From assembly GCA_964036195.1 (NCBI GenBank), contig OZ038458.1:9809832-9873831 (forward strand): DNA of 64,000 nucleotides, given 5' to 3'. A program made the translations under genes and the position numbers. Below, piece after piece: positions 61,101 through 64,000 of the stretch. The DNA comes from Sphaerolaimus hirsutus (lineage: Eukaryota; Nematoda; Chromadorea; Monhysterida; Sphaerolaimidae). The notes beneath the pieces are model-generated. The model was not told where the DNA came from, did no database searches, and worked only from the letters and a program-made list of their open reading frames with translations. How positions within the stretch are numbered: the first letter of the stretch is position 1; every line of letters begins with the position of its first letter.

Positions 61101-64000
61101 TGGCGAGTTGTCAGTGGATTGTGTGAGAAAGTGGCAGCGACAAGACATGGGACTCACGTCGAGCTGCTGCGCGACATCGCCGATCTGTGCGCGGATGGCG
61201 TCTGCCCTCTCCACGTTGACTGGGGCGGAAACTGCGTGTTCGGGGCTCGCCGCCAGCTCGTTGTTCAGCTCGTCACCCAGGCCCGACAGTGCAGAGCGCC
61301 AGCCCTACGCGCACAGAGTTACATAAAGCACTGTAATATACTGTATTTAAAGGTAGAAATGAAAAAATCAATTTGAATTACATCGAGTCCATTTTAGGGA
61401 ATAGCGTCCATTTCTATGGAATGGCACTAATGATGCCAAATTTGTGCCATGTTTTATGGAATAGTGTTAGTGACACCAATATCGTTATATAATGGCACCA
61501 GTAGTGACACCAAGGTAAATAAATTTTGATGAACTTTTTGCTGTGACTGGCACCAACCATTCCACATAAATATATGGTGTGATTTCGGCAGCACTGGTTC
61601 CATTCCATACAAATAATGCAATTTTGGCATTACCAGCGCAATTGCATAAAAATGGCGTGATTTTTGGCATCATTGGCACCATTCAATAAAAATGGCACAA
61701 TTTTCTGCATCACAACAGCCATTCTAGACAAGTGGCGCAATTTTGTACTCACTGATGCCATGTAATTCAAGTTGAGATTCAAATGAAAATTCACCCAAAT
61801 GTCATTGATGCACACATGCAAACACGGATGAAATATTTCCCACAAATTTGCAAAAGTGCACGCAAATCTATCGACATGTCATACACATGGCCAGAATTCT
61901 GGCCACATTGGCCAGCCACATGATTGTAATCAAGGAAAATGTAGAAAAATTTATGGGACTTGTGATGGTGTTGTTTACTCAAAACATGCCCCCTAACTGC
62001 TGAAACCTATGTCAAAGTTTACGGTGGAATTTTGAAAAAATCCATAAAAATAATGAAAAAGGAAACCTATGACGTTTCGGGATCAAACTGCTGATCTATA
62101 TCCAGCTGAAAGACAGACCTGTATCTTGTCTAATCGGGATTTGAGCTCATCTGGGTTCAATTTGTCAACTTTTTGACCTGCTTCGGGTGATTTTTCTTTC
62201 TTGCCTTTCTTTTTCTTTTTACCTTCTTTAGGCTTTTCATCCGGTGCCGCTGAGAATTCCGCAGAGACTTCTTGCTGAAGAATGTGAAGCACACTTGTAA
62301 AAAACATTTAAATGGGAACAGGGTAACAAATGGCTAATATTATAGCATTACCATACGCTAGGATTTGCTAAAACCATTTTTGGAACATGGGGACCATTGG
62401 AAAGACTGTTTTTTTACCGAGCCAATGCGCTGATATTAGAACGGATCTATTTCCAAAGACATCTGACCGATTTTTGTATTAATTGTATTTTTGACTAAAC
62501 CTAGCAAAACAATCGTGAACTATTTTCTAATGAAAAACATAAAAACATATCCTCTTGATTTCGACCTTCGATATTGGATATAAAAATCGATTCATGATAC
62601 AATTCGTCAAAACGCTTTACCGCAGTCTTCATAACTCCGCCCAGAACCGACCTCCAAACCGAGCAGTTTCTCCTTGAGGCCATCCAACCGCTGCCCCAAA
62701 TTGGCAATCGCCTCCAGTTTGGCATTCAAATCATTCAACAACTGCCGCAGGCGATCGCACTCGGCCCAGCCATGGTCCAATTGACCCTGAATATGTTAAA
62801 ATAACATGTGGTATTGAGTTTTACTTTGTGAAAATATCGAAAACTAAGCAATGGTCTAGTAAAGGGGGCACCCGTAGACCACTTAAGTGTAGATATATGG
62901 AGCTCAAATCTTGTTTGGCTACGATCCTAACCCCCGCCCCCAATCGGCATGCTGTCTAGTTACATGGAGCGACATTGAAGATTTACTTACGTAAATTTTC
63001 GCTCAAAATCGCCGTTTGCATACCTTTTACCCATTTTTAACTTCAAAATCATTAGTTCACGTACATAATTGCCTATACTGCAGGGGTTCATCTAAATACA
63101 ACACCACTGAAGCTAGAAACCGACCCGTCTGTCGCTGGCGCCGCCGTGGTCGCCCAGGTCGCGCAGCTGCGGCAGCAACTCGGCCGCCTTGTGCAGCGGC
63201 TCGTCGAAGTCGGGGCCCAGCTGCAAGCCGGGCTCCTCGGCGGCGACGCGCTGGCTGAGGTCGTCTCTGAGCTGGCTCTGCTTGGCCAGCTGGCCGTCGA
63301 TCTCCTCGCGCAGCCCGCCGATGCGCTGCGCCCGCGACAACTGCTCCTCGCTCGCTGCCTTCGCCGCCTGTGTGGGGTCAAATACCAGAGGTATTTAAAG
63401 TCGCACGGAACACTGAAACATTTGATTCCGTATATGGAAGTTTTTCGATTACGATTCGAGTGTGATTTCGATTGATCGATACATGGCACCAATAACATCA
63501 TGGAAAATGGAAAATCATGGAAATTTAGAGCCCAGCAGGAGTAGTAGTAACACTATGATATCATTTTCATTTTGAGAGATTTCCTAAGATTATTTTTAAT
63601 TACATGTTCTGAATATCAACCATTATTTTCAATGCCAGGTGCGGTGCATACTAGCAGAACGAACTTACTTACAACGAGATTTCCGGCTGAAATTTTCCGG
63701 CTGTCTTTCATATGCTTAAATTTACGATAGTAAAAATTGTATGCCAACCCCACACGCACCTGCAACTTCGCGTCGAGGTCACCATGCTCTTGTGCGAGCT
63801 GTTCGAATGCGGGTTTGTGTGCGGCCGATCCGGGTTGCGCTGACACATCGCGCAGGCGCTCCTGCAGCTGGCCCAGCCTCGCCTGCAGCACTTGCACAGC
63901 ATCCAGGTGCTTCGCCTGCGCGTCGATGTCCTCGGGCGAACTGGGCGCCTGCAGGTTGTCCGCCTCCGCTCGCAGCTGCGCCGTCTGCGCCTTCAAATCC
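24152..64000 (-). CDS. anc-1: Giant nesprin/ANC-1-type KASH protein, C-terminal ~4950 residues, 64 exons visible
   Basis: One gene read right to left, 5' end beyond 64000. The protein tethers nuclei by spanning the outer nuclear membrane: its KASH peptide binds a SUN protein in the perinuclear space and its long spectrin-like rod projects into the cytoplasm. Sixty-four exons join with matching splice phases: minus-strand donors GT (plus AC), acceptors CAG or TAG, and no internal stop. Most introns are phase 0; the phased runs (50546/49762, 38113/37615/36939, 35901/35064, 34058/33657, 29617/29340, 27948/27387, 25998 to 24264) all restore the frame. The rod is heptad-like, Leu/Ala/Gln/Asp-rich, about 80-115 residues per repeat, with lysine-rich linkers. 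No actin-binding CH domains are in view; they would be 5' if present. Exon lists are in the sub-entries. The ANC-1 assignment rests on the KASH end; identity as ANC-1 rather than another nesprin is inference. Confidence 0.9.
24617..24844. mobile_element. CCGTAT-type MITE in the last intron of the nesprin gene
   Basis: Starts TACCGTATTCCCTCTAAATA and ends TATTTCGAGGCAATACGGTA, 228 bp with TA at both ends. It splits the transmembrane exon from the KASH exon. The rest of this intron shows no other feature. Confidence 0.75.
25158..25373. mobile_element. CACACTAGTTGACA-type MITE (intronic)
   Basis: GGCCCGCACACACTAGTTGACA at the left and the inverse TGTCAACTAGTGTGTGTAGGCCC at the right, about 216 bp. 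The interior (TGAACTAAATTTTGGTGATTT and later TTGACATTCAGTTGACAGG) is shared with 39440-39661 and the ends of 40669-41738. Confidence 0.75.
25384..26904 (-). CDS. anc-1: Nesprin neck: last helices before the membrane
   Basis: Exons 26776-26904, 26119-26274, 25920-25998 and 25384-25458. The first two are helical and end in basic/acidic stretches (KNVKLATEDRKQRYADLLKR), typical of the last spectrin repeat. The exon at 25920 continues ALNIDLQQKQAEAK and ends AEDYG. The exon at 25384 is a Thr/Ser/Pro-rich spacer (LTTVTETEAARPSS) leading to the KASH exon. Phases 0, 0, 1, 1 chain correctly into 25109. The 25458 acceptor is the least certain: it was chosen because CGACAG followed by AA completes a Glu codon in frame. 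Confidence 0.8.
26295..26726. mobile_element. TAGGGTTCAAACGGGAT-ended element filled with GGGATC repeats
   Basis: Starts TAGGGTTCAAACGGGATTG and ends with the inverse CCCGTTTGAACCCTA, 432 bp. Both flanking zones are nearly pure GGGATCGGGATT words. A unique centre at about 26440-26590 is shared, in inverse orientation, with the copy at 52065-52505. Confidence 0.8.
27192..30238 (-). CDS. anc-1: Nesprin C-proximal spectrin repeats
   Basis: Exons 30017-30238, 29400-29617, 29166-29340, 28621-28935, 27620-27948 and 27192-27387. They encode amphipathic helices rich in Leu, Gln, Glu and Ala. The 28621 exon has the LEWPRETLRQLESARDQL motif, resembling LDWPPQEVQRLQDKF at 33013 and the VQWPRRTAEQV stretch at 42286, so this W-P repeat type recurs along the rod. 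Phase-2 junctions occur at 29617/29340 and 27948/27387, each completing an Arg codon. High GC in the exons against AT-rich introns marks the boundaries clearly. Confidence 0.85.
27430..27606. mobile_element. Worn relative of the AAGCGGCGTTTACAC palindrome
   Basis: Shares GCGTTTACA, GTGCCGACAAAAAAAC, CTAGTGAGTATACTTCACTG and GGAACTTTATTCCGTAATTATGG with 46755-47158, in an intron. Confidence 0.65.
28017..28605. mobile_element. TTGACACTTTACA-type foldback MITE interrupted by a nested element
   Basis: Left part with CCCTATAAAGTGT and GTCAATTGTCATGCAAAAGTG, right part with TTGACATTTGACACTTTACACGG then TTGGCACC. Between them lies a 450-bp element (28091-28540). Together they fill most of one intron. 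Confidence 0.65.
28091..28540. mobile_element. Tc1/mariner (pogo/Tigger-like) MITE
   Basis: TA-flanked, with ends CAGTCGTCCCCGGGTTAACG and inverse TAACCCGGGGATGACTG. CAGTCRTCCC termini with a TA target are typical of pogo/Tigger-type non-autonomous elements. Repeated TTATCGGGTT/CCCCGCATT words lie inside. No transposase frame. Confidence 0.7.
29750..29915. mobile_element. TTGACACTTTACA-type foldback MITE
   Basis: CCCTGTAAAGTGTAATGTCAAG at the left and CTTGACTTTACAAGG at the right are inverse arms, within an intron. Related to 13695-13885. Confidence 0.6.
30293..31245. mobile_element. TATACTCGG-type element split by a hAT-like insertion
   Basis: The left end (GTATACCGTACTCCTCGTACCGCAAAG) and right end (GCATAGCGTGCGGTCTGCTGAGTAT) are worn inverses of the ends of 32692-32941 (TATACTCGGCGGACCGCA). 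A 683-bp element lies between. Confidence 0.55.
30427..31109. mobile_element. hAT-like MITE with 8-bp duplication AGTGGAGT
   Basis: Starts TAGGGTTGGAAAAAAAACG and ends ACATCGGCCAACCCTA. AGTGGAGT flanks it exactly at 30419-30426 and 31110-31117. Long AAAAAACGTTTTTT blocks lie inside both ends. No transposase is encoded. Confidence 0.85.
31273..33312 (-). CDS. anc-1: Nesprin rod with lysine-rich linker 1 (GGKKKKRKSR)
   Basis: Exons 33013-33312, 32208-32546, 31989-32132 and 31273-31755, all phase 0. The 483-bp exon at 31273 is the longest in view (161 residues, more than one repeat). The 32208 exon carries PEKGGKKKKRKSRDVEGS between two helical parts, a basic linker like those at 34860, 48976, 53793 and 62119. 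The 33013 exon is the W-P repeat type. The flanking introns hold TATACTCGG-type, hAT-like and CACACTAGT-type elements. Confidence 0.85.
31787..31949. mobile_element. CACACTAGTTGACA-type MITE (intronic)
   Basis: GGGCCCACACACGCTAGTTGACA and its inverse bound about 163 bp. The interior carries TTGACATTTGGTGTCGATGTC and GATCCCCATTCAAAGCTTGC, shared with 15303-15802 once the nested element there is ignored. Confidence 0.75.
32692..32941. mobile_element. TATACTCGGCGGACCGCA-ended MITE
   Basis: CTATACTCGGCGGACCGCACG at the left and TGCGGTCCGCCGAGTATACCC at the right are long near-perfect inverted ends, about 250 bp, inside an intron. A TGACGTCA word near 32745 is also present in the related copy at about 31183. 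Confidence 0.75.
33464..36328 (-). CDS. anc-1: Nesprin rod with lysine-rich linker 2 (KGKKKRGKK)
   Basis: Exons 36182-36328, 35522-35901, 34860-35064, 34343-34579, 33887-34058 and 33464-33657. The 35901/35064 junction is phase 2 and completes an Arg codon; 34058/33657 is phase 1 and completes a Gly codon. The 34860 exon has DELQSAIAAITDELKQIGR followed by PPSKGKKKRGKKDRDSKE, the same helix-then-basic-linker order as the upstream cassettes, so this part may be a diverged relic of the cassette array. Confidence 0.85.
35090..35375. mobile_element. TTGACACTTTACA-type foldback MITE
   Basis: The left arm, after TGGTGCCAATTCCAGACCC, has AAAGTAAAGTGTAAAATG and the right arm has TTGACATTTTACACGACG, then CTTGACAGGGTCTGGGACTG. 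A tandem TTAGCTATTTAACTGCTTT pair at about 35270-35310 lies inside. Confidence 0.6.
36377..36740. mobile_element. CCGTAT-type MITE (intronic)
   Basis: Starts TACCGTATTTCCTCGAATTG and ends TATTTCGGGAAAATACGGTA, 364 bp. It shares the conserved interior with 16498-16899. Confidence 0.75.
36759..40519 (-). CDS. anc-1: Nesprin rod, diverged spectrin repeats
   Basis: Exons 40352-40519, 39935-40126, 39723-39866, 39150-39413, 38628-38960, 38201-38380, 37909-38113, 37420-37615 and 36759-36939. Phases run 0 to 38113, then 1, 2 and back to 0 at 36759. Three successive exons start with SLQSDL, SLLSDL and SLAAKL after the splice site, a recurrent repeat-start signature. The 40352 exon is visible only in a frame without an early Met (AVEAAVCSPEMPDL), so it is easily missed. 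Confidence 0.82.
36975..37385. repeat. ACATGTAGACCCG-type inverted repeat element
   Basis: CTAGACATGTAAACCCGC near 36990 is answered by GCGGGTTCACATGTCTAC near 37357. Related repeats lie at 43440-43905, 50578-50915 and 56030-56285. All sit in nesprin introns and share TTTACATG next to GCGGGT words. Confidence 0.55.
38397..38590. repeat. TCGATATTCGATAT low-complexity repeat
   Basis: Dense CGATATTCGATAT words fill the intron between exons 38201-38380 and 38628-38960. Confidence 0.7.
39440..39661. mobile_element. CACACTAGTTGACA-type MITE (intronic)
   Basis: CACACACACTAGTTGACATC at the left and GATGTCAAATTGTGTGTGCGGG at the right, about 220 bp. The interior matches 25158-25373. Confidence 0.7.
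40669..41738. mobile_element. CACACTAGTTGACA-type MITE split by a hAT-like element
   Basis: Starts GGGCCCACACGCACTAGTTGACA and ends CGATGTAACTAGTGTGCGGGCT. Without the 848-bp insertion at 40763-41610 it would be about 215 bp, the same size as 25158-25373. Confidence 0.75.
40763..41610. mobile_element. hAT-like element with 8-bp duplication CACACTTG
   Basis: Ends CAGGGTTGGCAAAA and TTTTACTAAAACCAACCATG. CACACTTG flanks at 40755-40762 and 41611-41618. The interior is rich in AAAATAAAATAAAA near both ends, with a unique centre around 41130-41340. A worn half of a relative lies at 22560-22700. Confidence 0.85.
41857..44709 (-). CDS. anc-1: Nesprin rod between cassette array and diverged part
   Basis: Exons 44491-44709, 43993-44232, 42286-42600 and 41857-42111, all phase 0. 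The 44491 exon (NCAASIRGRASRCAQCDALR) ends with MLHQLKE and resembles the E-type cassette exon. The 42286 exon is the W-P repeat type. The 41857 exon is basic near its end (RKSKVDDRARNNLNRAHTAH). Introns here are long (42601-43992 is 1.4 kb) and filled with MITEs. Confidence 0.83.
42710..43026. mobile_element. Worn CCGTAT-type MITE (intronic)
   Basis: Starts TACCTTATTATCTCGCAATA and ends TTACTCAAGGAAATGCGGTA, with G-rich tracts inside. Confidence 0.6.
43440..43905. repeat. ACCCGTTACTCA/GAGTAACGGGT inverted repeat
   Basis: GTAGACCCGTTACTCAAGTAATTC on the left and ATTACATGAGTAACAAGTCTAC then GGGTAACGGGTTTACATGAG on the right are inverse arms. AT-rich AAATATTACAAATA words fill the centre. Confidence 0.55.
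44808..45145. mobile_element. TTGACACTTTACA-type foldback MITE (tandemly expanded)
   Basis: Multiple AAAGTAAAGTGTCAAATGT words on the left and inverse ACATTTGACACTTTACTTT words on the right. The centre has repeated AAGATTTGGATAC words. Confidence 0.65.
45219..46424 (-). CDS. anc-1: Nesprin cassette 5 (last, partial): exon types D, C, F
   Basis: Exons 46083-46424 (D, 342 bp), 45755-46003 (C, 249 bp) and 45219-45539 (F, 321 bp), all phase 0. D has SELQQQIARLQPSVAKLSDD and AVLQPMDEPAPVDSAQAHMDK. C ends with LDGRLQKLAQLIAALRANGD. F starts SQYDDVLAKRAEAEAQLSNQ. The same types with similar lengths occur in order in cassettes 2-4. The G/A/E part that would follow is not recognisable downstream beyond the E-like exon at 44491. 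Confidence 0.85.
45594..45709. mobile_element. Short CACACTAGTTGACA-type MITE
   Basis: CGCCCACACACTAGTTGAACATC and its inverse bound about 116 bp; a shortened relative of 25158-25373. Confidence 0.7.
46755..47158. mobile_element. Long palindromic MITE with AAGCGGCGTTTACAC ends
   Basis: TAAAGCGGCGTTTACACGG and GTGTAAACGCCGCTTA bound about 404 bp. Nearly the whole element folds back: TATCTGCAAATTGGCATGTG on the right answers CACATGCCAATTTGCAGATA on the left, and TCGGTTCGG and CCGAACCGA lie near the centre. A worn relative spans 27430-27606. Confidence 0.8.
47179..52972 (-). CDS. anc-1: Nesprin cassette 4: D-C-F plus two extra exons, G/A, A', E
   Basis: Exons 52631-52972 (D), 51549-51800 (C), 50954-51268 (F), 50251-50546 and 49480-49762 (extra pair joined at phase 2), 48976-49242 (G and A fused, with KGKKKKKGKKEKS), 47938-48084 (A', starting GWRVRLDQLAS) and 47179-47421 (E). 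The C exon has no Met and shares GQLDG...IEEIRSSGDPQGADNLQ with GDLDG...IAALRANGDPSTADQMQ of cassette 5. F carries SIGNVPNEECD, nearly matching TIGNVPNEQID of cassette 2. The extra pair adds about 193 residues not seen in cassettes 2 and 3. All lengths and phases keep the frame. Confidence 0.86.
47505..47624. mobile_element. Minimal CCGTAT-type MITE (TAGAACGG subfamily)
   Basis: TACCGTATTCTTTCTTATAG and CTATTAGAAGAAATACGGTA bound only 120 bp, with three internal CCAATAG(T/A)ACGGC words. Confidence 0.65.
48120..48943. mobile_element. Foldback element with CACCGCACACTCAAAATTTTC ends
   Basis: CGCACCGCACACTCAAAATTTTC on the left is answered by GAAAATTTGAGTGTGCCGTGCG on the right. The interior holds GGTTCGAACG and AATTCCGCCC words and a tandemly duplicated segment (AAAGAGTGCGGACGTTGTTC at about 48625 and 48719). 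It fills nearly the entire intron. Confidence 0.75.
49797..50174. mobile_element. CACACTAGT-type MITE with triplicated end and nested hAT-like MITE
   Basis: The left end CCTACACAC...ATTAGTTTTTACC is split by an 83-bp insertion. The right end is present three times in tandem (GTGAAAACTAGTGTGTGTAGGGCC and two near copies, 50098-50174). Confidence 0.7.
49808..49890. mobile_element. 83-bp hAT-like MITE with 8-bp duplication CTACACAC
   Basis: TAGGGATGGCC and GTGCCATCCCTA ends; CTACACAC repeated exactly at 49800-49807 and 49891-49898. Too short to encode anything. Confidence 0.85.
50578..50915. repeat. ACATGTAGG-type inverted repeat element
   Basis: GGCCCTGTGCCTGTAGATATG on the left and TTTACATGTTAAGGGGGCCTACG on the right. 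Internal GAGCGATTTT and CTGGCCGATTT words resemble 37080-37110. Confidence 0.5.
52065..52505. mobile_element. Second TAGGGTTCAAACGGGAT-ended element
   Basis: Starts TAGGGTTCAAACGGGATCCC and ends CAATCCCGTTTGAACCCTA, 441 bp. CCCGATCCCGATCC repeats fill both flanks. The centre (ACTTTTCTGGCATCCAACAG) is the inverse of that in 26295-26726. Confidence 0.8.
53290..55990 (-). CDS. anc-1: Nesprin cassette 3: D, C, F, G, A+A' fused, E
   Basis: Exons 55652-55990 (D), 55332-55571 (C), 54459-54779 (F), 54202-54282 (G, 81 bp), 53793-54122 (A and A' in one exon, with SKPKKGKKKKSKSKKE) and 53290-53532 (E), all phase 0, about 518 residues in total. In cassettes 1 and 4 an intron separates A from A'; here it is absent. 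D has KHLQRVNGLKGDLDAAKGAL; G reads ELRSTVDEMDSLAGALSDIK. Confidence 0.87.
54889..55241. mobile_element. CCGTAT-type MITE (GAATAAG subfamily, intronic)
   Basis: Starts TACCGTATATCCTTGAATAA and ends TTATTTGAGGATATACGGTA, 353 bp; closest to 14121-14541. It sits beside a TTGGAAAAAAACATTTTG fragment resembling the ends of the 30427 element. Confidence 0.75.
56103..56226. repeat. Near-perfect palindrome (GTTTACATGATAAGTAG arms)
   Basis: GTTTACATGATAAGTAGAGTAC is answered by GTACACTACTTATCATGTAAAC, and CGCAGTGCGTGTGCA by TGCACACGCACTGCG, leaving a loop of about 25 bases. It could form a strong hairpin. Confidence 0.8.
56357..60782 (-). CDS. anc-1: Nesprin cassette 2: D, C, F, G, A+A' fused without lysine linker, E
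   Basis: Exons 60447-60782 (D), 59138-59380 (C), 58111-58425 (F), 57784-57864 (G), 57102-57344 (A+A', GWRDRLSDLIDQQGAVLAGA) and 56357-56593 (E), all phase 0, about 485 residues. The lysine-rich block seen in other A exons is replaced by an acidic/Pro-rich stretch (TPRGQPDQESAAMPDPEQ). D is nearly identical to the exon at the right edge. C (EQHLSRAQRMAALRNEID) closely matches C of cassette 1 (EQLSRAQRIGGLREEID). Confidence 0.87.
56748..56985. repeat. AAGTGAAATGGCAAAGGCGAAG inverted repeat array
   Basis: GAAGTGAAATGG and AAAGGCGAAG words repeat on the left and their inverses on the right, bounded by GCCAGTTCCGTGAGAAG and GGAAACTGGC. A fragment of the same kind is at 54315-54425. Confidence 0.65.
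58551..59002. mobile_element. hAT-like MITE with 8-bp duplication ACCAAATG
   Basis: CAGGGACGTATCCAGG and CCGGATACGTCCTTG ends bound 452 bp; ACCAAATG flanks exactly at 58543-58550 and 59003-59010. Sister of 15334-15663, sharing the poly-G/poly-C stretches and GGCGCC palindromes. Located in a nesprin intron. Confidence 0.87.
59455..59615. mobile_element. TTGACACTTTACA-type foldback MITE
   Basis: AAAATAAAGTGTCAAATGCC on the left and CACTTTACAGGGTGCGGGACTG on the right. The left end is worn. Confidence 0.5.
59665..60396. mobile_element. CCGTAT-type MITE interrupted by a compound palindrome
   Basis: Starts TACCGTATTACCTCGAATTA and ends CATTTCGAGGGTATTAGGTA. The ACATGATGTATTTATTACTA interior is the inverse of that in 7009-7413. 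A ~370-bp TGATACGCACATCTGC-ended element is inserted at about 59946-60315. Confidence 0.7.
59946..60315. mobile_element. Compound palindrome with TGATACGCACATCTGC ends
   Basis: CTGATACGCACATCTGCCTG and its inverse CAGATGTGCGTATCAG bound the element. Within it four alternating TTTTCACTTGACACATTTTC / GAAAATCACTTGAAAA-type segments make nested hairpins. Confidence 0.75.
60846..64000 (-). CDS. anc-1: Nesprin cassette 1 (runs off right edge): D, C, G, A, A', E
   Basis: Exons 63760 to beyond 64000 (D), 63125-63367 (C), 62652-62786 (G-like, GQLDHGWAECDRLRQLLNDL), 62119-62274 (A, with KEGKKKKKGKKEKSPEAGQK), 61158-61304 (A', starting GWRSALSGLGDELN) and 60846-61088 (E), all phase 0. No F-type exon is visible between C and G, where only 338 bp of intron lie. 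Here G and A are on separate exons while cassette 4 has them fused. The upstream acceptor of the D exon lies outside the window. Confidence 0.86.
61425..61780. repeat. Degenerate GGCACCA/ATGCCA repeat in intron
   Basis: Words such as AATGGCACCAGTAGTGACACC, TTTTTGGCATCATTGGCACC and AAAATGGCACAATTTTCTGC recur at irregular spacing. No gene seen between exons 61158-61304 and 62119-62274. Confidence 0.5.

Noticed and set aside
60463-61326. 287-residue plus-strand ORF rich in Cys and Ser
   Set aside because: It is the antisense shadow of nesprin exons 60447-60782, 60846-61088 and 61158-61304; splice sites, phase and homology support the minus strand.

Overview
The window looks like animal nuclear DNA, most likely from a nematode. 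The evidence is a many-exon gene whose C-terminal membrane segment and KASH peptide read like nematode ANC-1, surrounded by AT-rich DNA full of short transposons. A large-genome, repeat-rich lineage (for example an enoplean such as a mermithid) would fit, but the species is inference. I found no rRNA, tRNA, CRISPR array or bacterial-type gene.

Layout. (1) At 1-5600 lies the 5' part of a BEL/Pao LTR retrotransposon on the minus strand: an open gag-protease frame at 1-2727 that runs off the left edge, a separate short N-terminal-like ORF at 3944-4198, and a non-coding leader. (2) From about 5600 to 24000 there is no convincing host gene. It holds TA-flanked MITEs with CCGTAT ends, a ~116-bp tandem satellite, two long foldback elements, GGCGCC-rich arrays and a hAT-like element nested in another MITE. 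(3) From 24152 to beyond 64000 the minus strand carries the 3' part of one giant nesprin/ANC-1-type gene. I could chain 64 exons, about 14.9 kb of coding sequence or roughly 4950 residues, with matching splice phases throughout and no internal stop. The gene reads right to left: the 5' end is off the right edge and the stop codon is at 24152-24154.

The protein is a chain of spectrin-like coiled-coil repeats ending in a transmembrane helix and a KASH peptide, so it should sit in the outer nuclear membrane, bind a SUN protein in the perinuclear space and extend its rod into the cytoplasm. The upstream part (45.2-64 kb) is a tandem array of a ~485-520 residue cassette of recurring exon types, here called D, C, F, G, A and E. 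One duplicated exon is nearly identical over its last ~150 bases. Lysine-rich linkers recur along the rod. Copies differ in intron number, and some have lost or gained exons.

The introns of this gene carry the same MITE families as the left-hand intergenic region, often nested. Five elements have perfect 8-bp target duplications (hAT-like), and one long foldback has a perfect 9-bp duplication (MULE-like). Exon boundaries were read by eye from GT/AG sites and phase, and may be off by a base or, occasionally, by an alternative splice site.
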